DNA of 64,000 nt from Onchocerca volvulus (lineage: Eukaryota; Nematoda; Chromadorea; Rhabditida; Onchocercidae). The position numbers were made by a program, and so were the translations under genes. Numbering within the stretch: the first letter of the stretch is position 1; every line of letters begins with the position of its first letter. The stretch lies in assembly GCA_000499405.2 (NCBI GenBank), contig HG738140.1, positions 13,109,560 to 13,173,559 on the forward strand. The letters are read 5' to 3'. Positions 1-12,834 of this stretch are shown piece by piece. The notes below the pieces were generated by a model. That model made no database searches. It had not been told where the DNA came from and saw only the letters and a list, made by a program, of their open reading frames with translations.

Positions 1-1137
1 AAATACGAATTATCAATTTTAACTATCGGGAAAGTTTTTGAGGATATATGAAATCGCTTCCATTTGCAGTTATAATGGACGATAAATTTGCTGATAGTTT
101 TTTTTTAATTTATTTGAATACAAATTTATATATTTTATATAAAAAATATATTTATATAACAAAAAATATGTTTTTTTTATATAAAAAGTATGTTTTTTAT
201 GACTTTTGTGGTGGTATTATTTTTAAAAGATTTTTTAATTTGGATAGAATTAGGTAGAGTCGAAATAAGTTGAGCGAGTTAAACAAATTTGAATTTTTTC
301 TTTTTTTTTTTTTGGCATAAGGCTGAATTACGAAACGAAGTTAAAAAGAATTTATCGCTTTGAAGACATTGCAGCGTCTTCGAAATAGAATAACTAACTG
401 TCACTAATAATTTCTCATTTTATTTTATTTTATTTTATTCCATTGCATGAAGCAAATTTTACAACTATTTGTTCAATGATGACAAATTATTTTAACTTAT
501 TGAATTTTGTTTGCTGTGACTTTAAAAAATGTTTTATTTGAATATTTGAAAATTTTAATGGGTGATATTTTGTATCTTTTGATAAATGTTTAAAATTTAA
601 ATTTCATAACAAATACATGCCAAAGAAATTCTGGAATATCGTTTAATTTGAAATTATTTTCATGAGCACCAGAACTTCCAGGTTTCTTCGAAACATTTTT
701 CACGTTTATACATCAACAGCAGTTGAAAAAGACTATAATGTATGTTTAAATGCAAATACATGACGTGGCGTTTTTACGTGAAACTCACGCTTCATCTCTT
801 TTCATCTGTAAAAAAATATGAGAATTACATTCACAAACTATGTTAATTTGCTCATAATGCTTTCAGTTATTCACTTCAATTATTATTCGAAAATTTCATG
901 ATCAAAAAATTGCAAATTTGTTAAAATATCAAGACTTTTCACATTTCTCAAAAATTCAAATTTGTTATTTTCTAAATTTAAATCTGATATTTTGTATCTC
1001 TTTTAACTGGTACATATGTTGTTTTTTTTTTTAGATTTTCATTATTCTACTTTTCTATTCGATTCTAAACTTGTAATTTTTTGCAGCGATGCTTTACTGT
1101 TTAGTCGTAAAATTTTTTGAATTCTTTTTCTAGAAGT
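1..1137. other. 5' flank of globin gene, one candidate exon
   Basis: AT-rich sequence with no confirmed gene. One segment looks coding on the + strand: an ATG at 662 opens 26 codons, rich in Arg, Thr and Ser like a mitochondrial presequence, and ends at 739 directly before a good GTATGT donor in phase 0. No downstream exon of matching phase was found in the globin gene, so its membership is unresolved. The rest shows only homopolymer runs. Confidence 0.4.
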
Positions 1138-3531
1138 ATGAGTGTTGGCGTACGAAGATCCAAATCGTTACTTTGTGCCAAAGGTAATCTTTATTTCGTT
1201 CTTTCAAAGTTTTGTTCAGAAATTTTAGATTTTAACGAGTGTATTAAGAATGTGAATAGCTCCAAGCATGGTTTTCCAATTTTTCCTCTTTCATTGATAA
1301 GAAATTGCGATTTCGATTATTTCACTATTTTTTACGATTATGGATAAATTCAAAAATCAATCGATAGTTTCATTATCAAAAATATATATACTCATCCAAT
1401 GGTTAAAAATGATTCTGAAAATAAATTATAACATTCTGCTTCCTAGAAAACTGTGTAAAAAATTCATATCTATTGGGGAAATGAATTTATACTGAAAATG
1501 CCAAGGAAAAGTAATATTGAATTTATGAAAAAAGTCCAAGATTGGATGCCGGATTTACTTTCCATACTTCCGGTTTGCAAAAAGTTTCTTTTCTCATTAA
1601 TAAAACCATTTCTCATACTTTGACAAGTATGGATCTCTTCCTCGCTTCTATTCCATCTTAGTTACTTGGAGCCACGGAAAATTCTGTTATCATTGAGATG
1701 GAAATCTAATTATTCAATTAAAAATTAAACAATCGATTTTAATTTCATTCAACTCAATTCATTCAACTTATGAATTTAGGCACTACAAAAAGTGGGAATA
1801 CCGGCCGTAAAAGTACCAAAGAAAGATGTCGTTCATTAAAAAGAAGTAAAGTTATCATTAGCATTTTGCTTGAATTAATTTTTTGTAAATTTTATTAGTT
1901 AAAATTTGGTTAAGCATTTTAATTCAAATTTTGAATTTAATTTATAAATTGCTTGCAATTATAATTGATTGAATAATTCTTGTGCATAGTTTACTGCACA
2001 TGTCAAAAATTCTAATATTTTCACTACATTGAAGATGGTTATCTTTGGAAAAAATATTATATTATTCTTATTAAATAATATGACCGCAAAATTAAACTTT
2101 GCGTATTTTTCCAGATATTCCATCAAAATTAACACCACATCAGCAACAAGCTTTGTTCACATCTTGGAAATCATTACGCCCGATTATTCATATGCTTATG
2201 CGAAAAATTCTGAATAATCTGGAAGAAGAAATGCCTAAAGTTAAACAGGTTACGAAATTTTCATTTCAATTTTAATTTATGCAATATCATTTTCAGCTTA
2301 ATCATAAAGCTATTTTTGACGGATGAAAAAAGTTAATGCTAAATTGAGCAATTACAAAATATCGATTAAAAATTTTCGAATGGTTTGAAAAGCTCATTTG
2401 ATTGGGATCTTTGTTTAGGGAACTTTCGATATTGCAGGAATCTTCTTCCAACTATGACTTCTTGCCTGGCATTGTTTGACCTTTGGATTTTTGCAGATTT
2501 TTTGTAAAACAGCAGTTTTGGATGCTTTTAATCGTGAAAGTACCACATCGGAAAAACAGGGCACTTTGGACGAACATGTGAAATTGATGATTGAGTATGC
2601 TTTCTTGATAATTTATTTGCATACCGATTTCTAATTTTTTTTTTTTTTTGAATCACAAAAAAAATGAAAGATTGTGATAGTTGCCGATTATTTAAAAGGT
2701 ATAGACTGTGGGTGATTATTAATTACTTGAAAAAGCAGCAAAAAATAGTGTATCTTAGAAAATTTATAAAAATATTTGTTAAATTTATAATTTCAAAAAT
2801 CTTCCAAATAAAAATATGCATGCTAAATTTACTTGTGCTTAATTTAGATTCTCGGATTTCTATTGAAAGAAAAGATTGATCGATGAATAACATTAATTAA
2901 GAAAAAATTAAAAAATCGTCTTAATTTAAAAAAAACAAAACAAAAAAGGCCAATATTTTAGATTTTTCGATGACTTAATCAATAATTTGCAAGATGAAGA
3001 AAGTGTATCGAATAAGATTAAAAATATCGGTCAATGTCATGCAGTTATCAGTAATTCTTCATTCAGTTCCAATATTTGGGAAAAACTTGGCGAAATTACC
3101 ATGGAATGTTTCAGTAAACAGGATGTTGTACAGGTAAATGAAACTTAGAATCGAATTATTTACTTCTATGAATTACAATTTTTGTGAAATGACTGCTATA
3201 TTTCATTTTGAAAAAAGAAAAAATGAAAAAATCTTGAACAGCAGGATGTGGATTATGAAGTAAGTTTTTGCACAATCAGTTAAAATAATTATTTATTTTA
3301 ATAGAACCTAAGAATTGAATAATTAAAGACTACGAAAATAATTTTCAGAAGACAAGAGAAGCCGGAAAAGCATGGCGTATATTGATCGCATGGGTTACCG
3401 ATGAATTACGATGTGGCTTTGATGATCAGACACGGTTTAAAAACCGGTATGCTTATTATTTAACCGCTTTGTCCCAGAATGTAGCAGATGTTTTAAACAA
3501 AATGTCAGAATCCTTCTCGAATTCTGATTAG
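1138..3531 (+). CDS. globin-domain protein
   Basis: Probable nematode globin that binds haem and oxygen or acts as a redox sensor. Exons: 1138-1183, 1780-1845, 2115-2248, 2497-2594, 2962-3133, a 15-base microexon 3245-3259, and 3349-3531 (TAG). Phases agree throughout and give 237 residues. The N-terminus (about 37 residues) is basic and Ser/Arg-rich. The globin fold follows from LTPHQQQALFTSWKSLRP (helix A) to the last exon. A His in LDEHVKLM fits the distal E7 position and a His in IGQCHAV fits the proximal F8 position. The ATG lies 4 bases after a TTTTTCTAG acceptor, consistent with SL trans-splicing. The microexon is in frame and may be skipped without changing frame. Extended N-termini are usual for nematode globins. 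Which C. elegans glb gene it matches cannot be decided by eye. Confidence 0.85.
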
Positions 3532-4425
3532 AAGTAGTAATCTATTTTTTTAGAATGGATAAATTAAAAAAAAAGCAATTTAAAAAAGAATATTAATGGA
3601 ATTAAGGGTAAAGTTCTCAACTTCACTTGTGAAAGATTTAGATTCTCACAATCAACGTATAGAAATTCATAGGTGAAAACTTTTTCATTTATTTTCCTTC
3701 CTATCTTTGATGGTATCATAAATATATGTTTTTTTGGAGTAAATTTCCAGAATTTTATTTTTGAAATTTCTGTTTAAAATCTGAAAAGTGAAATCTCTTC
3801 CCTACATGTACAATTCTGTTGAAGCTACTTCAACTGCTATCAGTCTTTAAATATTTTTCGAAATTTTTTGAATAGTTCGAAATATCTCTATCATAACCGT
3901 TTTGTCTTCTTTGTTTTTTGTAACGGATGTTACGGATTACTAGATTAGTGCGTAATTATTCATGCAATAGCCTTTCAGTCTTGATCATTCAAATGGAAAT
4001 TATTGAATTTTGTGGCTATTGTGTAATCTCTGATCTACAAGATCCAATATGTTCCTTCCTGATCCAGCAATTGAACGAATTCATTCAAGAAAATTTTGCA
4101 TTTCTTTAAGCTAGCAAATCATCAAATGGACAAAAATGCAAATTAAATTTAATGTTTATCTTGTTCAGAGAGAAAAAAAACAGAAAATTGTTTAATTCGG
4201 GAATAAATTCCAAAGGTTTGAAGGTCAATTTGGTTTTGATTTTGTCTTTAAATGAGGATGTAACCAAATCATAATTGTTTATCCTACCATCTGCAGCAAT
4301 AGCAAAATTATTGCTCTGAATTAAAAATTTTTCTATGTTAAAATTAATTCTTGCAGCTGAGATGTTGAAAAATCAAAAAAAAAAAAAAACAATTTTGCTT
4401 CAGTTGTTTAATGTCGTCATTTCAG
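3532..4425. other. 3' flank of globin gene
   Basis: Mostly non-coding. A stretch from about 3981 (after a CCTTTCAG acceptor) to 4109 is open and coding-like on the + strand, ending in TAA, but no joining exon was found. The remainder is AT-rich. Confidence 0.3.
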
Positions 4426-4914
4426 TATGGAAGATCTGCTAATTGTAGAATACTCAATCTTTATCAGTAGAGAATTTTCTCGTTTTTTTAATTATCATAT
4501 CTACATGTAAACAAATATTTGAGTATTGATTCAATACTAATTTTACTGTAATAGTAAGAAAAAAAAAAGTATCAGAAATGTTATATATCTATCTTTTTTT
4601 CTTTTCTTTCATAATAAAAGTAGTCGATTTGTCATATTCTTATTAACTGCAAGAATATTACTAAATACGAATGACTCAGATAGTTATGTAAGAAAAAAAA
4701 AAAAAAGCAGATATCGATAATTCTTGCAAATGAGCAACAATTCAGATAATAAATTGTAAAAAAAAAAGAAAGAAAGAGGAATTTCAGGAATTCATCTTTG
4801 CCAGTTCCGGAGCAGTCCTACGAACGACAACATCGATATAGTTCGGATGTCGATATAGTTCAGCAAGAATTACGACAGCTTCGATTTGATTATGAATCCA
4901 ACATACCATTGTAA
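4426..4914 (+). CDS. two orphan 3'-terminal coding exons (possible alternative globin 3' end)
   Basis: Two exons join in phase: 4426-4466 after a CATTTCAG acceptor, donor GTAGAG, then 4788-4914 after an ATTTCAG acceptor, ending in TAA. The second exon encodes 41 residues of charged, Gln-rich sequence including IVQQELRQLRFDYESN, with codon use unlike the flanking AT desert. The first exon starts in phase 0. Upstream is the globin gene on the same strand, whose exons ending at 3133 or 3259 also finish in phase 0. Alternatively the second exon alone could join the phase-2 donor CG|GTATGC inside the last globin exon. It could equally belong to an unrecognised small gene. Real coding status is likely; gene membership is inference. 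Confidence 0.45.
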
Positions 4915-5768
4915 AATATTGCTTCATCATTATTTATTCAGTTACTTTTATCTTCATTTTAAGATTTGCAAGATGATATATATATTACGACTTCTCATGT
5001 AAAATATCATTTCTATCATAATTTCACATAAATCCAGACAGTTAATCTTACCAAATTTACTATTTCCTATATTTATTTTCAGTATCATAAATTTGTGGAT
5101 TTCTGAGATTTCTTTATATTCAAGACTTTGAAGCGATTTTTCTATATTCATAACTTTGAAGCGAAGATTCGATCCTCAGCAAAAGTCAATAATTTTGAAC
5201 AAAATATCAAAATCCGAATAAAGATATTTGCAAACATTCCTAATTAAACATGCAAAATATAAAATATATAATGAACTATGTAATAGTTAGCTTGTTGTTT
5301 GCGAGAGATTTTCTTCGAAATCGCTTCTCATTTTATCAATAAATTCTTCATTTACATTATGTTTTGTAATTTGGAACATAATGTCATAGAGATTTTATGA
5401 TAATAAATGATACTTCGCAAGATTTCGAACATAGTAAAGGAGAAATGTACAAATTAAAAAAAAATAAAAATTAATACTGTATAAATATAGTCATATCCAA
5501 ACATATTCAAAAGAAGGAATCCGGAATCTTAATAATAATAAGAAAATTTGCGAATGGAATTAAACTGTAAATTCGTTTAATCGCAAAATGAGGTATAAAT
5601 TTTTGTGAAAAATTCTCAGGGATGGAAAAGAAAGCAAAGTGGTAAATATATTTTAGTTATAGATATTTCGGATTTTTTTCTCTAGAAGGAAACATTAATC
5701 GACATCTTTAGTAAATGAAGATGCTTGTCGAAAGATAATAATGACACTAATAATTTTAGCAACTAAAT
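4915..5768. other. convergent intergenic region
   Basis: AT-rich sequence between the + strand exon ending at 4914 and the - strand MRPL53 gene. It should contain both 3' ends. No additional gene was seen. Confidence 0.5.
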
Positions 5769-6530
5769 TTAATCAATCTTTGGAAGAGGTCTAATGCCGC
5801 TTTTACCAAATTCTGGATTTCCTAGTAACCTGTTAAACGTCATTAACAGATCCATAACGTGCATACCGCTTGTTCGGAACAACAACTTCTTACCATCATC
5901 TTAAAAAAAAAAAAAGAAAAAAAAATATATCTTGTCAATTTAAAAAAACTAAAAAATCTGACTAAAATCGTCGCAAAACTTTCATTTGTATAGATGTAAA
6001 AAGAAAAAGGCTTTTCTGATCAAACACTTACTTAAATTTGCACAAAAATAAGGTGGTTGGCGATCATTTCTTACATCGCAATCTACTTTCATCAGTGGAT
6101 TTGTTCTTTGAACATATGGTGAACTGATAAGAAACCAAAAAGTCCTAAAATTTGACTTTATCTTCACATTTCGACTTATATATAATAATTTGCATAATAT
6201 TTAAAGCAAGAAAAACAGTTTATTCTTGTACTTAAATTTCTGCAGAAAATGTTTCGACAGTTTGGAAAACAAATTTTCTATGAGAATCTGAAATTGTAGA
6301 ATACATTGTATTACAATCACTTAAATTTTATATTAGGAATTCAAAATTTTCCTAGCAAAAAAGTGGTCTATAATGTACTACCTCAAAGAACGACAATCAT
6401 GATAGAAAGGATCAAATGAAAACTGAATTGATTTGACATTTTTTAAGTCGACTCCTCTCACAGCTAATGCTGTCCTTTCGGCAGTACGCCATCTGACGCC
6501 GAAACGTATTCTCTCCCACATCTTACACAT
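5769..6530 (-). CDS. mrpl-53: mitochondrial large ribosomal subunit protein mL53
   Basis: Component of the mitochondrial 39S ribosomal subunit. Three exons in transcription order, 6530-6382, 6144-6032 and 5899-5769 (TAA), give 130 residues, close to the roughly 112 of human MRPL53. The family pattern is visible: VKSIQFSFDPF matches the conserved VRVQFCPF strand, VDCDVRND matches the central DVRHD, and DGKKLLFRTSGMHVMDLL matches the C-terminal DGHRLIMRGAHLTALEML. The ATG lies 9 bases after a TTGTTTCAG acceptor at 6540, indicating trans-splicing. A second in-frame ATG lies three codons later. It is the last gene of the - strand tandem run and lies 528 bases downstream of AK6. Confidence 0.85.
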
Positions 6531-7058
6531 TTTCGGTTACTGAAACAAATTTAAGCTCAAGATGAAATATAGCGAAACAAAACTTCGGATCAAACAAGAC
6601 TGTTCTAGCACTGCCTTAGCGATTAATCTATAATATGCGAAAAGACAGGTAAATTTAAAATCGAGAACCAGAAACTACAAGTCGAAACAAAAATTAAAAA
6701 CAAAGAATGATATCAAAAGCCTATTTTGATAAAAGAAAGGAAAAGAAATTACAAGAACTTGTGAAGCCTCAATAATACTTCAGTAAAATGAACGATTTAA
6801 AAACAAAATGTAAAGCTTTGTCTCAAATTTCAGTATGTCGTCAAGTACTTCCCACGGTTATAAAAATCTCTCTGTTCATTATTTGTTCCATTCCTCCAAT
6901 TTATAAAAAAGAAACGATAGAGATGCAATGAAATACAAAAATCATAGATGCATTTTAAAAATATGCAGTTCGTAAAAGCAAACTTGTGCAGCCTCAACAA
7001 AACTTTATTCAAATCTTGAGATTTATTGTACAAACCGAATACAAATAAACATCGAGAA
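6531..7058. other. AK6-MRPL53 intercistronic gap
   Basis: Holds the AK6 3' UTR and the MRPL53 trans-splice acceptor. No other coding segment seen. Confidence 0.5.
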
Positions 7059-8721
<1,663 letters not shown>

Positions 8722-9572
8722 AATAATTATTGTTCAAAAATAGGATTAAAAACAATAATAAATTTAGGCAACAAATCTGCAATCATTCACAAATTGCATA
8801 ATGTAAGTGAAAATCATGTGTTAGGCCACCTACACGGATCACAGCTTCATGGCGCCCCATATAATATACCGCCTGAGATAACATAAAATAAACTCTCGAA
8901 AAACCTGAGTCAATTCGATGAAAGTTTGATGAATATAACTCCCACCATATAGAATAGATACTCTGTTAAAATCATGCTATATACTATATTTCATATTTTT
9001 GAGAAGAAATAATCCACAGCATCCATTGATTTTTGGATTACCGAACCAATGAGATCGCGCATAATTTAAAATCATACTAATGAAACATTAAATCGATATT
9101 TGAATTTTTACTTCAAGATATTAATGCCACTGAGAAATCATAAAGAATAACTGAATTTTGGCGAGATATAATTTAAAACGAAGAAATTCTTCACAGTGGT
9201 TACAACACATTAAATTGAAAAGTTAAAGACAATCTTAACGAAGCTTTAATTGGGAGATAATCAATCAAAATTAAATAATTAATGTACATGTACATACATA
9301 GTGTAAAAGAGCGTTGAAGGAACTTAAAAACTTAAGAAATACTTTACAATAAATTTCTAATAAGATGATAAAACGAATTAGAAAAAAAATACGGCCGAAA
9401 TACCACATATTATTATGAAAAAAAAAAAAAAACAAGAAAATAAACAGTTTCTCAAATTCTTACTTCTCACAATTCATCAGGTGGAACTGACGAAAAATTC
9501 AGATAACTCTGAAAAATTTAGGAAAAATCCGATCTAGAAATGACAAAAAAAATTAGAACAATAGTAGCAGAA
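8722..9572. other. RTRAF-AK6 intercistronic gap
   Basis: AT-rich. Contains the ATGATTGCAG acceptor before AK6 and presumably the 3' UTR of the RTRAF gene. Nothing else recognised. Confidence 0.5.
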
Positions 9573-12023
9573 CTACAGTCCAACTTTGCCAAGCCTTTTA
9601 TCCGTTCTTGGATCAGCTGTTAATTCCTGCACTGCAACGATAGCTTCATTAATCTTTGTCTGAACTTCACGCAAATTCTCCAGATGAATTAATCGTAAAG
9701 CTCGCACGGCAGCATCAATAGTACCATTCTTGCTGGATATCATGCCCAAATCAAAACGGCTCAATAGCATTGTTTTCTGTGAAAATAACAATATTACAAT
9801 GGAAATGAATAAAAAAAAAATCTAGTTAGTAGTTAATATATTCGAAAATCATACAGCACACTACTAATAATGCAATAGTCAAATAAGCGAATAAATAAAG
9901 TATTTGGTAAACAGTTAAATATGTAAAACAACTATGTAAATTGATTAATTGATCAGTCATTTAGTAAGTGAATTGACAAAATGAAGGGCCGTTTGTCTCT
10001 TTAACACCTCTTACCTTTTGAATTTGCGCTTCTTTATTCGTTATCTGAATTGCTTCATCGGAAAGATTGTTAATAATAAACTGAAATGAAATTTATTCCA
10101 AAATTTCATAATATTTTCGCTTTACCATACTACTTGTAAAACTTAATGGAAAGACAGAAAAGAAGAAATACCTTGCAACAAGCTTTCAGAACAACTAAAG
10201 GATCTGGATGAGCTGCTATTCCCAAAATAACTCTGAGATTTTCAATAGATTTCTTTGCTTCTTCTGTACAAACTAAAAAAAACGGAAAAATTAAGTGATT
10301 CAAAAAAAAAATTAAATTAACAAACAAATTTCTCCGTCATATTTCGCTGAATTCTCATAAGGTTCATCTATACAATACATCATAAAATGAATATCGAATT
10401 TATCAAATATATTGAAGAAAAAAAGAAACGAATCGATAACAAGCAATCATAATAAGCTGTCATAACAAACAATTTTGATATCTCTTATGATCAACAGTAA
10501 TAATAAAAAATAAACGTAGAAATTAAAAGAGTTATTTGTGATAAAAGGTAATGGAAAAAATAAACATAGAAATTTAAAAAAAAAAATATTATTTAAGTAA
10601 TGATATCAACAAAAATTACGGGACTATAACGTAATAAAACAAATGGGTTTAGAAAAGATAGGGAAAGCTTTTTCTTTTAAAGCAGTTTGTTTTTCTATCT
10701 AACGTAGATAGGAAAACAAATTGCTTTGTGGAAAATTTTAGTTAAGCAAATATTTGTTCTAATATGAATATTTTATTAATCCTATTTGGAAATGACCTCA
10801 AAGCTTATGAATTATATGGAACTCACGATCAATAGCACTAAGCGGGTCATTCGCTTTTTGTTCTTTTTCTTTTTCGGCTTTCCGTTGTATATATTTCTCT
10901 GCAGTAAGGTCTTTTCCTTCAACTGTAAGAATATTCACAGCATATTAAATTCGATTATTAGGAAAAACTATACAATTAGTTGGCAATTCTCTGTTTTCAG
11001 TTTGGCGTAAATTATATGAGATATACAGATTTTTTAATGCGACCCCGTCCAACTTTTAAATTCAGTTTTCCTATATTGACTTAGATCTAAAATATTATTA
11101 GAAGAAAAGGGAATGATGGATGTTATTCTCAACTAATCCTCAGATTATATTTGGAATTAAGCTCAGGAAGGTTGAAGAACACCACTTTGAAACGTATAGA
11201 AAGAATAACAATTGTAAATAATTGTATTAACTATAACAATTATAACGGAGTAAAATAATTCAATTGCTAATTAATTGAAAATTTCAAGGTATTGTTCTTG
11301 CCTGCATTAACCAAAATCATTTAGCATTTACCAGTCCGTTGATAACAAGAATCTATCGCACGAATGAGAAGCCAATCGATTATTTCTTGAGGTGAGTCCT
11401 CATCACAGGAAAGGGGACATTTCAAATCGGCCAAATACTATGATAAGCAAAGTAATGAGATTATGAGAAATGACCATGAGAATTATTTTAAAACTTTCAA
11501 ATAGAGTTCCGAAGAGAATCTTGATTCTAATTTTGCTGAACATTCTACCCAACAATATGAAACACTGAAATATTCAAGAAAGAACAAAATGTTATGCGTT
11601 ACTTAATTTTAATAATCTAGAATGCAGCAAAAAGTAAAGCGAAAGCTGACATATGAATATTAGCATTCGTCTTAAAGATTAGTCTGGTATTTTTAATTTA
11701 GCGTTCTAACTTGTAAATAATTCGAATCTAAAGAGAATAGAACTACCTTTGCATATGATTTATTCCATACTCCAATATCTGATGATTGTAATCCATCTCT
11801 ATCCTCAATTTTATACAGTCTAATATGCTGGTCTTCCAAAAATAGAACTAACTGTTGCAACTGTTCAGGGCCTGCAATATATTCAAATTTTACTATACAT
11901 CTTTAAAAAATGTTCGAAATACTCACTAGCAGAACAGAGACTATGAATGAAAACAAAGAAATTACTTTCATAATTAATCGCATTTGTGGGATATCCAAGC
12001 AAAAGCAATTTCCTGTGAGACAT
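9573..12023 (-). CDS. rtraf: RTRAF (C14orf166/hCLE), RNA transcription, translation and transport factor
   Basis: In animals this protein is a subunit of the tRNA ligase complex (with RTCB, DDX1 and FAM98B) and shuttles with RNA between nucleus and cytoplasm. Seven exons in transcription order: 12023-11927, 11871-11747, 11437-11332, 10922-10827, 10272-10172, 10080-10015, 9776-9573 (TAG). They give 264 residues versus 244 in human. Diagnostic blocks are FLEDQHIRLYKIEDRDGL, YLADLKCP followed by EIIDWLLIRA, and the C-terminal LREVQTKINEAIVAVQEL ending RLGKVGL, nearly identical to human. The start is supported by a TGTTTCCAG acceptor 20 bases upstream. A Lys/Glu-rich linker (KAEKEKEQKAND) sits near the middle. 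Located between FNTA and AK6 on the same strand. Confidence 0.95.
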
Positions 12024-12834
12024 AACAATTTAAAATGGCTCTGGAAACACAGAATCGAAAAAAGAAGATAATCCCAAATCTTTCATTTGATCTCGCAATT
12101 AATCAATTGAAGCGATATTCCATCTTGGCAATTAGTCAATCAACCGAATTAAAATATGACAAGCAATTAAACTAATTTCAAAGCTTCTTTTCATCCTTGT
12201 TATGTATATTATTATTCTATTAAAAGAACAATAATACAAAAAGTAGAACATATTACATAAAATTTTTATTCAAACTACTAATATTTTAATTAGTAAAATC
12301 AAAATCTACAGGTCGGTTCCAACCTCAAAATATTATATAACTTTTGAAAATGAAATGATATGTCATTCGAATTTAAGAAAGAAAAGAAAAAGATTAAAAA
12401 TCCAAAATCTTGAAAAAATACTATAAATGAAACGTAAAAGCGTAAGCTACCTATATCGCTAAATATCATGACATCATTACTGTTAATTGTAATTTGTGAA
12501 TTGTAAAAAAGATTTTCTGGAAAAAATTTGCACATGCACTATAAGCAAATGTTAGACGATTGAAGAGAAAAAAAAAAGTTGCGAACATCCACATAACGAA
12601 AAATGCATTAAAGTTTCTGATTTTCTGAAATTCTGCAATAATATCTTTTTGCTCATTATGTATTCACTAAGACATATCCACACAGCATTATCATATGAAA
12701 ACTCGTTCCAGATCAAATCACTATTCTGGAATAACATTATCACAGCTGTTAAGAATAGATTGGATAGACAAACAAATAAGTTAAAGTTTCACTGAAAGAT
12801 ATGTTAGGAAATACATTTAAAAAAACATGGAAAA
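12024..12834. other. FNTA-RTRAF intercistronic gap
   Basis: No gene recognised. Two short open stretches on the - strand (12299-12535 and 12552-12743) have no splice support and Phe/Ser-rich composition typical of AT-rich noise. Confidence 0.5.
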
